DNA of 64,000 bases from Fasciola hepatica (GCA_948099385.1 CANUEZ040000168.1:5557001-5621000), one strand, 5' to 3'; numbered from the stretch's first letter, positions 13,901 through 27,204 are shown. A program made the numbers and translations. The notes: generated by a model from the sequence alone, not told the origin.

Positions 13901-15299
13901 TTTTGCGTCGACCCTTTTTATGCACAAGGCACTGGTTCACGCAAGATGATGCACACAGCTTTGCTGAATGCCAACAGTTTTGGTTTTGGATTGAGCACCA
14001 TCACTCTGAAAGACTGGGTCAGGTAACTTTTTGACTCGATGCAATTAAGTGTTTCGCAGACGAAGAAGCCGGAGATTTGATGTAATCCTGTGTTGCTGCA
14101 TTGGGTGGCGTCATCTATTTTGAGAACCATTTGTACATGTGTTCCGACACTCGTTGAGCCAGGCAGTGATCCGTCATTTGGAGTGAACGACTGGAATTTG
14201 GGAAAGCATAGTAAGTATCACTAAGATGCCTGTGGCAATTAGTTTTTTATCGAGCAATGTAAGTTCTGCAAATTTATTACGAATACCATAAAGAACAAAA
14301 TTGACATTTCAAGCGGATAAATGGAGTTAGCGCAGGACGCTTGTGAGAGAGATCTTTCTTCTCACCCGAATAGGAGTACTTTGGGAGGGACACACCCTAT
14401 TGTAGGAGGCAATGCTGGTGCGGCAGAACGATGCGAATATCAAACCGATCGGACCGACCGATCGAGAGCCACAAACCAAAAGAACACAATGAACATGTTG
14501 AAGGCATCCCAAAGCAGACAAAAAGAGATATACGGGCTATCAGGTGAGGTGTAGCTAGATCTCAGGCAACCAGTAAGACAGCCTATGTAAAATAGCTACC
14601 GATCAAGCCGTAAACCGAAACCACCGAACCAGCCAAACGAAAATAGTTCGCAAGAGAATCAAGCTAATGGCCCCGAGCAATTGGCCAGAATGCATCCGAA
14701 ATGCTTGGGCAGCCGGAAGAACAATATTTCTGCAGCGCGGTTTGGAAAAAGAACTGTATGAACGATTGTAGGTTTCACAGATTGGACTTGTTTGGCCGCG
14801 CAAATGCAGGTGTTCCTCGTCGGTCTAGTCTTTTTCGTTACACTACGGCAACGAAGACCCACTGAAATATCAAAGCGAACTTGCTTTCATGTCTTTGAGA
14901 CTCAGTATAAAGGCTCATAAAAGACTATGTTAAAGCAGGCATAACGGTCAGCTAGGGAAAAAGTTATCAGCACTTGCCGTTTCTTACAGTCACGTACTCA
15001 AGTTTACATTGAAATTCATCTAAAGAGCTGCCACACCTACTTGTGGATACGGAAATAAGTGTCTAGAAAGAGTGAGAAATACTTTGGGCTTTTACGGATG
15101 CCTGTCAAAATGATTAGTTATTGTTTCAAGTGAATTACAAAATCTGGAAAATTAGATCCGTAAAATTCACACTGATGAACCTCAATCTCATTTGAGTAGC
15201 AATGAAAATGGGTGGACGAAGAGTCGCTTGTTGGAATTACAATGTAATTCTTCTAAAGTTACTTATTCGGTCAGTCAAAGACAACCTTCAGTACAAGGA
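10923..15299. other. Unassigned DNA, mostly non-coding
   Basis: Contains a 107-codon open frame (11347-11670 minus) and an 86-codon one (12444-12704 plus) with no recognisable domain. A tRNA-like segment lies near 13421-13490. Nothing else can be supported. Confidence 0.55.
13421..13490 (+). other. tRNA-like segment (possible SINE head)
   Basis: GTGGCTAAGCCAGTAG resembles a pol III A box and GAGTTCGAGTA about 55 bp later resembles a B box. The intervening arms do not form a convincing cloverleaf and no acceptor stem is seen, so this is not a functional tRNA gene. A tRNA-derived SINE remnant is the likeliest reading; chance is possible. Confidence 0.28.
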
Positions 15300-15321
15300 G
15301 ATCAAGTCCTAAGACTTGATC
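15300..15321. repeat. Perfect 9-bp hairpin
   Basis: GATCAAGTC, a four-base loop, then GACTTGATC. No T-run, gene end or repeat family is attached to it; function unknown. Confidence 0.6.
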
Positions 15322-15401
15322 TTTGATGTAAGTATTACCTTACTGAATCTAGATGACAAGATGAAATTTCTCTGTATGCACATGATCCGTTTTACGGTTT
15401 T

Positions 15402-15512
15402 TGCCGCTCATCAGATGTGAGTAACCGGTACTCTCCAGCCCAATCATCCCTATACATAATGACCAGCGACAACCACGAAACCGTTCGTGTGTTTCCGTGG
15501 AAATTTTGTCCT
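15402..15512 (+). repeat. Dispersed repeat R1, copy 2
   Basis: 15451-15511 matches the 10630-10693 copy in the same orientation. Just upstream, TGCCGCTCATCAGATG (from about 15402) matches the reverse complement of the start of the same repeat, so this copy is a degenerate head-to-head pair that can fold back on itself. Confidence 0.6.
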
Positions 15513-18500
15513 GTCATGCAGATACAATAACATTGCTGGTTGAACCTAAACTGAGATAAATACCTGGGGACAAAAATTCACTGCTTCAAGTCCGTACGGA
15601 AGATGTCATGTGTTCAGTCGTACAAACAGATGCTATCTCAATCGCACGTTTGTTTAATTTCCCTTAGAGTGCCCAAATAGCTAACTATCAAAAATCCCAC
15701 GAGATGATGCTTGCTGATAAATTTCCGTGAAAAAAGGAATTCAAAGTGAAAATTACAAGCAAAATTACTAATTTTTTCTCCCGATCGTGTCACACTAACG
15801 ATTTTTCCCACATCGCAAAAATAGTTGTTCAATTTAGTGGAGCTTCTAAATCATGTTTCAGCTACGACAACAAAAGCGAAACAAGAGCTCAGCAATGAGA
15901 CAGACTAGTTAGATGCCTGAGGATATGGAATTCCGTGAAACAATTGTGTCTGCACTACGAAAAATAGTTCGCATTCTGCCCACTTCTCTTCGCTTCTGTT
16001 GTTACGGATTTAAATTGAATTGGAGACAAAAGTACGTCCCTTGTTTTGTTTCAAAGCCGGAACTGAAAGCTTTGGGGGTAGTCCAAAGTAGGATTATTTA
16101 AACGACATTGATCAGTTTATCCGTTTGAAGTTCACTCGTGAACTGAAAGTACATTTTTTGTGTGACGTGAATTGAGACGTGAGGATTTTTTCCCATCTCC
16201 TTTAATTCTCATACACTGCTGGGAATTTCTTTAAACTTACAAACATTTTATCTGAAAAATAAATAGCCTTCGTTGTCATATCAAATAAAACGATGATAGA
16301 GGAGTGAGAAACGCTAAAGAATGTCATGAGTGACTGTTGCTATGTTAACCAAGAAACACTGAATGGAGCGCTGGAGAATCGTTATGGAGATCCCAACACT
16401 CGAGCACCAGTATGATCTGAGAGCATACTAGAAAACAATATGCTGAATGAAGCCGACCCAAGCGGTACCAACCTCAGTTGACTGTCCAAAAAGTGACCAT
16501 TTGTGGTCAGCTGCTTAAAATCTACGTGTTTGATCCACGTGGTTAGCCTATAAGCGTGTGACTATCGTCGGGCATGACAGTTTTTGGTTATTCAGGATGT
16601 AGGTTGTGCCATCAGTTTGATAGAACCTTACCGATGAATTTCTCCTGGGTAGCAAAGTTGGCTTCGCATTTTTTACCGATAGCAGAACTTAGCAAATGAA
16701 AAGTTCTCATTCAGCTTTACCCGAACCACCATTCTCTGTGAAGAGCTATTCCATGATCAGGGACCATTTTGTGAGAGAATCAAAATAAAAATAGAAGATC
16801 AATTTGATGAATGAATGAGATGAGAGTCTTCTCGGTTTCTGACAGAAAACCTACATCTTGAAAAATATATTGCCGATGGTTCTCTACTACAAATCAGTAT
16901 TAAAAAGTACAGTCACATGGGTCAATAAGAAAAAACACCTTTGCCATCCCTTCATGAAATTTACGTGCACTAAAGGCAAATCCGTACTATAGGGAGAACT
17001 TCTTGATAATCGGCAATGGCCATCCAGTCATCACGAAAGACTACAGACCCTCCTGTCTTAGGGGGGATCAAATCTTCATGTTGCCCGGTCACTTTTCCCG
17101 TATGACAGCCCCAAATTGACAGTGAGCCTCTTCCTGACATTTAGTATTTCCGTCATGTTATGAGAAGACAATAAAGTAGGAAAAAAGGTTGTCAGAATGT
17201 GATGATTTCCTGCTGAACTGTCAACATGTTCCGACTGTTTAGCATGTTAGTTGATGTATCGATCGTCCCTCAAGGAGGTGAATGAACAAACGATACACTA
17301 AAAGTTTGTTAGTATCACCCAGGGGTGTTTGCAGTTCCTTCCCTTACTAGAAAAGCAGAGACGGGCACATTTGTTGATTAGAAACCTGACTAGGTCCATT
17401 GATTGGTTGGTTCCATAACTACCGACCATTTGAAATCCACTGTGAGTTTTATGTCTAAAATTGGAAGAAGCCTGGCGAATTCTTTCAGGGTAAATCTTTC
17501 ACTTTTGGAAGTTTCCGAAGGAATGCAGGATCATGTGAGTGGATGAATACGACAGGAAACTTGTCTTTTACTGAGATGGTTTTCGTCATCTGAACGTAAA
17601 CTTCACTTCTTATCAAAAACCCTTGGCACCTTTTGTTAAAAGAGATACATTTTACACTGTCTCCCCTTTCATCAGAATAAAGAAGCATGACATGGCAGCA
17701 TAGACTAATCCCTCTTGTTTTTTCAGTTATTTCTAACAACGAAAATGCTACCCGTAATATAATGCCATCTTAATGTAAACACATTCTTAATCCATGGAGT
17801 GTTTTATTGGTACAAGGAGCTTGAATCTCTTACAATGGAAAGTCCACTTGCATTTTCCACATTCAGAAGTCTGAATCCATGTACCGGAATCAAGCCGACT
17901 GACCTAACAGTTGGCATAGAATCGGTCTTGTAAGTGGAACGTCGCTGGTTCAAATCCACCTCTCAGCTTTGAACTTTTGGATGCGAAACATTCAGGTGGA
18001 TTTCCATTATACAATCTTTATTGTCTGAGTTACCCCAGACTATCAGTGCAAACAATCTTCAGTTGTTTGAAAAAGAACCTCCTGTAGATTATTCAAGAAA
18101 TATAAGTTTAAAAAATTACCCTTCTCATCTCCTGATATAGTTAACACTCGCAACCAAACGAAGTGCATCATGGAAAATCTTGGAGTATGAAACTAACAAA
18201 GTGATTGTCTTTCCACATTTGGGCGTTCAAAGACAAGCCTAATATGCCAAAATAACTGAGTCTATTCTTCCAAAGAAAAAAGTAATTTCCCCTAGTTAGA
18301 CCTGAACAGGTATCCCGTTGTCAAAGTATCCAAGACGAATATACGCGGCTATTTTATTGCAAGCCTTCATGGTGCATTTTCTTGTGAACTTGGAGGGTGC
18401 CACGGAAGTCTTGCTTTAGCACAAGTGGTTTGCTTCGATCGCGACTCGCGGAACAAGTTCGATATGTTGGTTAATAATAAAACAAGTTCCAACAAAGACC

Positions 18501-21500
18501 TAATATTACTTTTCATCAATAAAAAAACTCAAAACTGTTATGCATCATTCTACAAGTCATGGCATTGTTGTTTTTCGATCGACATTTCTTCATTTCGACA
18601 GTGATAAAAACGAGTTACGTTGAACTAGTTCAATGGTTTTCATGATGCCCAGAAAACGAGCACAAATTCAAGCACAATGTAACTGATCTAGTTAATTTGG
18701 TTACTTAAGCGATCATATTTAAGAAAGCACATCTGTAAAGCCAATAAGTTCTCCGACACTTTTTTCTTCTACTGCTCAGTCCGTGAAGATAATCAGTCAG
18801 CACACTGATCTGTCGACTGACCGTAAAAAGACAAGTTTCAATCAGTTGTTTAATCTCAGATATTCTGATCCTTGCGCTTGACCCCCAAGTGGTTTTGGGG
18901 GCGTCAGACTGGTTTCGCAGACCTAGAACCAGTAAATATTTCTGTCGGCCCCATCCCTTTTTGGTTAGTAATTAGTCAGCGGAGACTGGTAACCATGATA
19001 CCTGCTAAGAAGCTTGGCTCGTCCAGTTCCATCAAATGGTCCCTGATTGATAGAAAGCATTCCGGTTTGGTCAGTCCATGACCAATCTGTGGTTAGTTTG
19101 TGGTATTTGGCATCTGTTGTGTCTGGTTAGGGTCTCGCACACTACGCGGACAACCGATCAATATTCCTCTCATGAATGGACATACTCCCAATTTGCCTTA
19201 ATCTTTAACCATGCTTTAACGCCAGCAGTATTGACCTATCGATTTTGCAGTGTACTGATTGGTGTTCCTCTGCTGCGCATGACGGCACAAGTAGTTTAAT
19301 TCTTTATTCCAACTCACTTGCCTGTTTGCCGCTTAGTCGCCGGCTACGGCCGGGTTTTGTGTTTACAATCGCATAAATAAATGCAACGCCACCATTACGT
19401 GTTCTGCTACCGGTTGTGGACACAACAGCATCCATCCAATAGAATTAACGTACCAACGTTCTTAGACGAACGCCCCATTCCGGAATAAACTGTTCCAGAT
19501 CATGTGCTAGTAATTACCAGTGAACTGTGCTTTCAGGCTGTCTATTGTTACTAAATTCTATGATACATTCCCAATCTCTCTTTCGACTGTTAACCCCATT
19601 CTATTCTTCTACACTGTATTATGGTCTCCAGCTTTCTCCATTCACGCTCTTTAAATCGCCTCCCACGACTCAAAGCAATTCTCGTGAGATATTCCCTTAA
19701 CCAGTTCAAATTCGTCGAGCTATACCAGGCTTTCTTACGTCTACCCTCGCCTAATAGTATTCAGCGTGAAAATTGCCCTCAAACCTGTCATTATTTCCAT
19801 CGAGTGAAAGATGAAACTTACCCAATGACATACTTAGGACCCTCATTATTTGCTCCAAAAAAAGCAATCGATAACGCCTGACCAACTTCAACTACATTTC
19901 ACTCCGTTCTGCCTCTTCTGTTGCTAAGATCTAATCCAGTTGACCATCGTCTGTTTCATTCACCTCTATTCTTCTGTGATTCCAATAAACCGCCCGGTTT
20001 CACTATTTCCCGTCTATAACCCCTGTATTCGTGCAATTAGAAACATTTGTGCGTGAAATGTATTCACATCTGTGAGGAATTGACTTTCACATGTTTCCCA
20101 ATGCTTTGCAAACATGTACGTAAACAATTTATTCGTCAAATTCCAAAATATATCAAAAACGATAGTTGTTTGAGTCATCTCCTGGGATCCAGTAGCAACT
20201 CTGAGACACGAAGGTTTTCTTTCACCCTCCCTTCTGTTTCTCCACCCTCTTCTCCTTTCCGAGACCAGGGTGTGTCTGCCTCTGTGTTTGTGTGTCTGTA
20301 CATCATTTGACTGCATTTTGGCTTTGTTTTCATTCACTCTCTTACCCAACCTCAATCGTAATACAAGCCAAACCCGCCCATTTCGGTTAGAATGCAAAGG
20401 CTGGCCGCAAAAATACAAGGCTTTTTTTTTCATTTTCCCTCCCGATAATCTGATTAACCGAAAAATAAAACACTACACTGATTTACCAAAATGCACATTT
20501 TGTGTGTAATTTTCAGAATCTCTGCTCGTTCGTGTACTTGTGTGTGTTTGTGTTTGCGTGACAGAAATATTTTAATCAGATCGCAAGATTCGTTAAGTTT
20601 GATTACGAAGCACTAAAACAGCCATGCACCTCGCGCGCATCGGGGAGCTTCAAGCGCACTTTGTGCTGTGATATTCATTTTACACGTCACGTTGTGTTGG
20701 ACATACAACACAGGTGAGAAGAGCTTTTTCAGTTCCTTTAAATGATCCATCGATTGGTTTTGGTTTGAGGAGAAATTGTAATGTGAATAACGTGGCTTCG
20801 TCGAAGGAAAAACTATGAGCTGACGTTACGATAACTTTTCTCAAGGTCGTTTGATTTTGATTGTAAAACTGCCTTGAAAAAGGTTGCCCACCGTAACCAA
20901 AAAGTCGGCTCACGATTTTTCCACCGACAAAGCCGTGTTATTGACATCATATTTTCTTATTTAACACACCACATGATGCCTCGTTTTCACGATACACCGC
21001 GGACCTCGTTCGGTCCTGACATAGCTTTAGTTACCTGTATCCGTGTAACACTGATGACTGTTTACAGCCTCATTCATATGGTAGCTTCAGAACTTTCAGC
21101 TGTAGTTTCCAGGTGTTTGGCTCTTAATCTAGGGGGAAAAAGGTCGGTCTGTTTTTCTATTCGTTGTTCCCAGCGGTAATCACTTATATGCTTTATACAC
21201 CCGAGGCTAGATATTCAGTGGTTACATAATTAACTCTAGATAAAGACATGGCGGTTGACAGATTTCGAGGTTTTCCAGTACCTCGAGATATACTCTTCAG
21301 GAATCAGACAATTAGTTCAAATTATTTAGCAAGTAGTCAAGGTTATCTTAGAGGGCAGCCGTAGACCTAGTAAGGTAGAAAGCACGAGGGTGAATAGAAT
21401 TCTGCTTAAGACAAAAAGGATTGCCTATGAATTTGAGTCCTTAAAAATCAGGAAGGCCACGGCTAACTGTTCAGACAAACAAAGGTTGCAATCGATGATA

Positions 21501-21592
21501 AAACTGAGTTACTTTACTGATGAAATGCTTCTGATGCATTCGCCATTTATGGACATAAGGAAACAGGTTCCGAAGGAAGATTATACGTAATC
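15513..21592. other. Unassigned DNA, mostly non-coding
   Basis: No recognised gene. A 139-codon open frame at 20014-20433 (minus) has low-complexity basic stretches and no domain; open frames on the opposite strand overlap it. A tRNA-like segment lies at 17905-17965. A short G/C hairpin at 18881-18901 has no attached feature. Confidence 0.55.
17905..17965 (+). other. tRNA-like segment with A and B boxes
   Basis: TGGCATAG (from 17912) fits the start of a pol III A box and GGTTCAAATCC (17947-17957) differs from the B-box consensus at one position. Start-to-start spacing is 35 bp, within the range for tRNA-derived promoters. The sequence 5' of the A box does not pair with the 3' flank, so there is no acceptor stem. 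This fits a tRNA-derived SINE head or a pseudo-tRNA better than a functional tRNA. Confidence 0.38.
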
Positions 21593-22139
21593 CTATAGCG
21601 CAGAGAAGATAAAACATTGGTTGACTTTGCGGGACCAGTCAGCAAGCTCGAATAAGCCGTCTTGTAGCAGACTTTGAGCAAACGGATTGGGGTAGGGTAT
21701 GTCATAGTATAAATCAAAAGCATATTTTATAGGCATACAATCGTCATACATAAGCAGAGAATAAATATGCAAAGTACAGATAGGGAGATGGGATAGCTCC
21801 TTGTAAAACTCCCTGTGTGGATGGGAGCATGGATAAAGTTCCACCACAAAATCGTGTGGACTTCTGTCGACCGTCACAATAAATGGACTATGGGAGTATG
21901 CCATTTGGCTGAATTCCGCTATCAGTGAGGATCCGTAATAGGTTTGATCTGTCTATGCACTTGAACTCATCGATATACCTGAAGAAACTAGCCCTAAACA
22001 CCATGCATTGATGATCGAGTGACAGTAGAATGGAATGTACAAGGGGAGAGTAGGTGTCAAGGGATGAAAGGACAAATGGGTTCAGACCAGAAACTGTTAT
22101 CTGCGGGGATAGACTTTGGAATGATGATCTTTCGAACAC
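21593..22139 (-). pseudogene. Decayed LINE reverse transcriptase (RTE-like)
   Basis: A minus-strand RT palm remnant split over two overlapping open frames (22139-21888 and 21904-21593). CIDRSNLLRILTDSGIQP corresponds to the FDSVDR-LL-IL--GIPP block of RTE-type elements. It is followed by a YSHS----VDRSPHDFVVE stretch like the fingers strand before the GVRQG motif. Further on, LYYDI occupies the place of the catalytic YADDI box and ADWSRKVN matches the conserved segment after it. The loss of the second catalytic Asp context and the frame change show it is inactive. It resembles the 6.4-kb remnant (IDRSNLLRIL versus VDRRTLLDIL), so the two may be one family. It abuts a gypsy remnant at 22739. 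Confidence 0.58.
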
Positions 22140-22738
22140 CTTCAGGTCAATAAAGGTGCATACTGCTCACCAGTTGGCAAGCTAGCTTGTGAGTAAAAAG
22201 TTAGCTTTATGGCTTTAGTATGGCTGTGATATTCAGGAGTGACTCTTTCTATCTTGCGGTAATGCATTCTCAAAAAGTTGTGCCGTACAGGACTCCGCAT
22301 ACATGAAATAAAACGCTTTATTCTATGCATTTCTGGAGTTCTTAATTCTCAGTGGTTCTATTCTGGGTTCAGCTATTCAGTTCATTTGACATCGCAGTGA
22401 CACTCGTTTTCGGTTCCATATACCACATACCAGTGGCGTAAATATAACACGTCCTTTTTCAAAAATAACATCTTAATTCCAGTGGTTTCGAAATTGAGTT
22501 TCGAGCATTTGTAAAATAACCTGTGGAATGTGCACGGCAGCAGTACGCTGTTTATTTTCATCACAGATTTCTTGGGTTCCAAACTGCACTTCTGAAAATA
22601 TTCGTTGTTGCCCTTTTTTGGAAACGGATCATGTTTTGCCGTAAAAATATCTTTCGACAGTACCTTCTAGAAGTCGATCATCGACGTCGGAGTTCATCGT
22701 AGACTCAAAAATGCACTGAATAGATCAAAAATGATGCT

Positions 22739-24049
22739 TTAGGAGTGTCCATTCAAATCCTTTGTTAATTTGTTATCTGAACTAGCCAAGGCGAAAATAT
22801 GTGAAATGTTTGCTCGCAAACTGCTTCTTGTAATTCCGATGGTTACACCACGATCGAACTTATAAGACGGAAAGCATCGAGGGTTTTGAAGTTGTGTTGT
22901 CATTCTTGTGAAACTGACAAAGTGTGGAAGACACGGATATCTAGAGGCCAGAACCAAACGAACCGAGGTGTGGCAAACCGGGCTTTCAAAGGAGACCGTC
23001 AAAAGTTACTGATTCGAATTTAGCACATCTACCAGTCGTAACCGTTTTTAGTCAACCAAATCGGGAGACCCAGCTTTCCCTGAGTTCACTAGCGACAGTT
23101 ATACGGGACATATTGTTAGTGGGTATAGCCTCTGGTCCAGTGGTGGAAGGATCACTGCAGGTGGAAGAGCCATCATGTCACTTGACGGCGGGAAGAGCCT
23201 AGACATATCCACCTGCACGTCAGCGAAAAGAGCAGTTGGTGTCCTGAATAATCCAATTGGGCTGGAAGTGTGAAACTGAATTTCGACACACTGACAGACA
23301 ATGCGGCTTCTTACCAACTGACGAAGTTTGCAATTGAATTTGGGCAGTACGAAGTCGGCACTGATTATTTTCCGTGCTGTCTCAATGGCACGATACAGAA
23401 CATCATGAAACACAAAAAACGCGGAAAGGTGAAGTGAAGAGAGCAAGAAGAGTTTTGGGTTGTCTAAGGTGATGCCGCAGAGAATGATGCTTGATGACGA
23501 CAGAAGACCCAACGCCCCCACTAAGTAACTGGCGCCGCGGGTTAACTATTGAAAGTCAGGACCCCATTTGAAGCTATCCAAATCCTCAAAATTGTGGAGT
23601 AAGTCGGCAGGCGACATGAGGTCTTGGGTACGAGAGGTGGGAAGAATCAGTGGCTGTATTTTCGGAACCAGAGATGAGATATATCTCAATGTAGAACAGA
23701 GAAGTGGAATTCAACTGCCAAATTTATCGAAGTATGTGACTACCCAGGACATTGTGAAAAACACTCAATAGCGGTTTGTGATCAGTGAAGATAATCAACT
23801 TGCGTCCTTCAGGTGTGTGGGGAAATGATGGATAGTGATGTAGAGGGCGATCAATTCAGGCCCATAGGCACAACTTTTGGATTCTGCTGTTGATGGGCAA
23901 CGAGCAAATGTTCTTGGTGCCATGTGTGAATTAGGGAGCCAAACACCGCATGTCCTTGTAAATTTCCTCTTTTTCCACATTATTACCGTTCCTTCGTTCA
24001 CCACTCCTATTTTTATACCGACTTTTAAATGTACGGATTCGATACACAC
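22739..24049 (-). pseudogene. Decayed Ty3/gypsy pol (RNase H and integrase)
   Basis: Read from high to low coordinates this is the C-terminal half of an LTR-retrotransposon polyprotein. AYGPELIALYITIHHF (about 23830-23880) is the RNase H helix usually written as S-DRELLA-Y-AI-HF. IFTDHKPL (23771-23793), one frame over, is the canonical gypsy RNase H motif. SGSENTATD (about 23640-23665) matches the SG--N--AD-LSR end of the domain. Then 23521-23099 gives the integrase zinc-finger area (a CQC remnant of the CxxC), followed by HTSSPIGLFRTPTALFADV and VDMSRLFPPS, equivalent to the F-HVHVDIVGPLPPS core start. AKFESVTFDGLL near 23010-23035 matches the integrase DRG-QFES-LF strand, and 23002-22739 carries an ITRSSLRANI block like the end of the core. 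There are multiple frameshifts and stops; no LTRs or upstream RT were found. Confidence 0.75.
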
Positions 24050-25366
24050 TTTGGCACACGTGATGCCATGCCGCAGGAGATGGAACCGACTTATGAATAA
24101 TTATACCTTAAAGACGCAACCACTCGTACTGTTTAGGTGTGTCACGGAATTCACATAATCCGAGGTCTGGCTGTGATCAATATATTTTCAGAAGTCCATA
24201 CCGCGGCATCCGGAGCTCCATCCAGTACCATCAGCATCTGGATTTCGGTACACAGGAGCCTGTGAGGAGAACTGTAGAATTTTTTGAGCTAATTTTTCTC
24301 TTTTTTTACCATTCTTTATACTTTCTTTGATTGCTCCACTGTTTGTGTTTATCATTTTTACCCCATATTATTTTACCACTGAAGAACACCATTATTGTGA
24401 TCTTTTAAACGTATTCGTGCACTTCAGGTTGCTACAGCTCCGGATTTCTATCCTACAGTAAGTTCCGTCGTCGTTGTACAGCACGGAATAGAACTGAGAT
24501 AGTAACGGACAAAGTCAACGAAAAGATTCCGTCTAGTGAAGGTTTAGGGCATCGGAAAGCCGGCAAAATCCGTAACCCTATTATTAGTCTAACACACAAT
24601 AAAGTTGTCCGGGTGTGATGATGGTGGCCTCTCTAATTCGATCGTGATGGTGATGATCGTGTCAATTTGATTGGCCAAACGGTGGAAACCTGTCGGCTGT
24701 GTAGGTGATGTGCCGTGCGTAGGCTGCAGATAATACTTTCATTGAAAAGTCAAGGAGCTTGGAATACTTTATGTGAATGAACGAAGAGGTGTAAGTGTTG
24801 AGGCTGATTCGTTCTCTGTGTCGTGAAATCCGTTTGACATCAAAGGTTGCTGCCTGTGCCACACTCTACCTCACTACTAGTTCATGGCTGACCGCAGTGA
24901 AGTTTGCTTGAAACTACAAACAAAGAATGCGGGTCCCTCACTCATGTTGTATATAACTCTGGTTTCGAACGCTATTTCAGTTTTACCTAAATTTGGAAGT
25001 ACGTTTTCATTTATGTATAACTAATTTATATGAACCACACAGTACCACTACTACGACCTCATCGGTTTGACTTACCTTCTGTTAGGTGGGCGTTGGTCGC
25101 GCTTTCCAGTCATCTCATTGTTGAGACAGTTTTACTTCTGGCTGATCGAAAGTGATCCTGTCCGATGTATGAAGAAAAAGAAAAATCTGAACCACTTTTA
25201 TATCAAGCTGAATGAGTATGATTAGCAACTTGGTTGCCAATGGTTTATTTAGGAAAGTATTTCACAAATATTTTGACATCCCCTACTTTTACCAATACCG
25301 TCATAAAAATAAACGAATACAAACTGATATTTTCAGCCAGAAATATCAACGACTGCGTTGTTCAGT

Positions 25367-25427
25367 AGGAATGTGTGATTTTATCACACATTCCTTGAAA
25401 CTCACTTCAGGTTTGTGAACTGAAGTC
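25367..25427. repeat. Two consecutive hairpins
   Basis: A perfect 12-bp stem (AGGAATGTGTGA, 25367-25378, with its complement at 25384-25395 across a 5-base loop) is followed within 10 bp by a second hairpin (ACTTCAG at about 25405 pairing with CTGAAGT). No coding or T-run context; no RNA family recognised. Confidence 0.6.
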
Positions 25428-26264
25428 AAACAGAATTTGACAACATGTCCATAAATCTCCCGAGCTGCCTGAACTAATACCCATCGCAGAGTTCCTCGAT
25501 CACCCGGTCACACGAATTATGTCCAGGTTGAGCTAACCACCAATGACCGTGCACAAAACAGTCACAGTTGCAGTGTGTTATTCCAGAACTATCTAACGTC
25601 ATTATCATACCTATTTGACGACTTGGATGGAATTGATGTCAGCAACCTAACCATTGGCAACTGTGTGTTAATACAAAATTTATCATAGTATGACGGGTAC
25701 TAGACAAAATAAAATGACCCGGTTCAACTCGTAGTCAGACTGGTGATGCTGACTTTATCAAGTAAAAGCAGGCCGCTTATCAAAAGCCACACCAACCTTG
25801 ATGGGATAATCGCTATTAAGTATATGGTCCATAAGAAGGATGAAATATATAAAGAGCCCCTGATTATTCTTGTGTATCGAACTTCCACCAGATCCATACG
25901 AACAGTGATTATCAGCAGGAGGATACGATGAATGGAACTTTTGTATTCAAACACCCGAATCGTCTTGAGGCTGTCGTTATTCTTAGCTCCCATCCTGCCT
26001 TGTCATATTGGTGATCATCCTGATTTCTTACTTAGGTTGCTGCTGATAAGTAGCAAGCAGGGAACCACAGCAAATCCACTAACGGTTACTGGTTATTCCA
26101 GCTGAACTAGATCCAATAAAGTCTCTAACACTCAGGAGACCAAAGTGAATACAATAGATTAAACCGTAAAAGGGTTAGGACTAAACTTCATGCTATTGGA
26201 TGACACTCTGCTCATATATAAATTGCTATTCACTCAGGCTTTTTATGCAAGGTGCTGCTAAATT

Positions 26265-26310
26265 AACCAACATGACCCGCTTATTCAAAAAAAACGAGTT
26301 CATGTTGGTT
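26265..26310. repeat. 11-bp inverted repeat
   Basis: AACCAACATGA at 26265-26275 and its exact complement at 26300-26310 enclose 24 bp that includes an A8 run. Possibly a tiny foldback element; nothing else is attached. Confidence 0.55.
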
Positions 26311-27204
26311 TATGTACCACTAAAGGCTCACTCAATTCACAAAGGTAGCTTTGTCTGATCTCTTTGTGGCCAAAAATGACACCTTTTAATGTATAATGTA
26401 CAAATTCCGGTATCACTCATCGTTTTCTCAAGCGGACAACGCAACGGATTTTCCTCACGAAAATTCTGAAAAAGTCAAAACCCAACTACTTCTACCGTTC
26501 TTAGTAGCATTATTAGAAATTCGAAGCTCTAGGACTGTATCCACTGCCGAAGAACACGGTACATTTCTGGCCTTGATAGTGGATCTCACGATGACTTCGT
26601 GCTTTTCTCGTTGAACAGGGCCTGTTGCCCGCTAATAATGTCAGACACGCTGTGATACTGCTAACAAAAAGCCTTGCCGGATTTTCGGATGTACTCGTAG
26701 GTCAGCAGAAGTTTTTGTTGCGACTGATGGCCGCAGATAATTGCACTTATTCTGTTTCCTCATGGTATCTCGAGCTGAACACCATCATATCGTTTCGTGG
26801 TTTGCATCTACAGTTGCAACGTAAAATCCCGTGTTGATCGGTCGACAGCTCCCATCATCTGTTGAATTTTCTTCTGGTTGTTGGCCAAACAGTCGACGAA
26901 AACAGTGGTAAAGAGCTTTTCTTAGCCATTTTCGAACTAAATCTAGCTGATCAAATCATCAATCGTTTAACCATTCCTATCTGCTTCTCATTTTCCGACT
27001 TCGGTGACTGAAGCTTGACGGTTGCTCGTTGATGCTGTCTTATTATCCGCTTTGGTTCTGGAACTGTGTTGAACAAGCGGATCTATACTGAGGTTGGTTT
27101 TCGTAAGATTATAAACGCTGTAAATTGTGCAGCTCAGTGCCATAAACTATATTTTAACTACAAAACTAATTATAGTCTAATATTTTGACAAGGCACACAG
27201 GTTG

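Larger units (their letters stand above)
24050..27200. other. Unassigned DNA, mostly non-coding
   Basis: No recognised gene. A polypyrimidine-AG acceptor-like sequence near 24195 is followed by about 100 bp open on the plus strand, but nothing confirms an exon. Three hairpins at 25367-25427 and 26265-26310 are listed separately. Confidence 0.5.

Noticed and set aside
18881..18901. CCCCCAA/TTGGGGG hairpin, considered as a terminator
   Set aside because: Eukaryotic context, no adjacent gene or T-run.
20014..20433. 139-codon open frame, minus strand
   Set aside because: Low-complexity basic stretch and open frames on the opposite strand; no domain.
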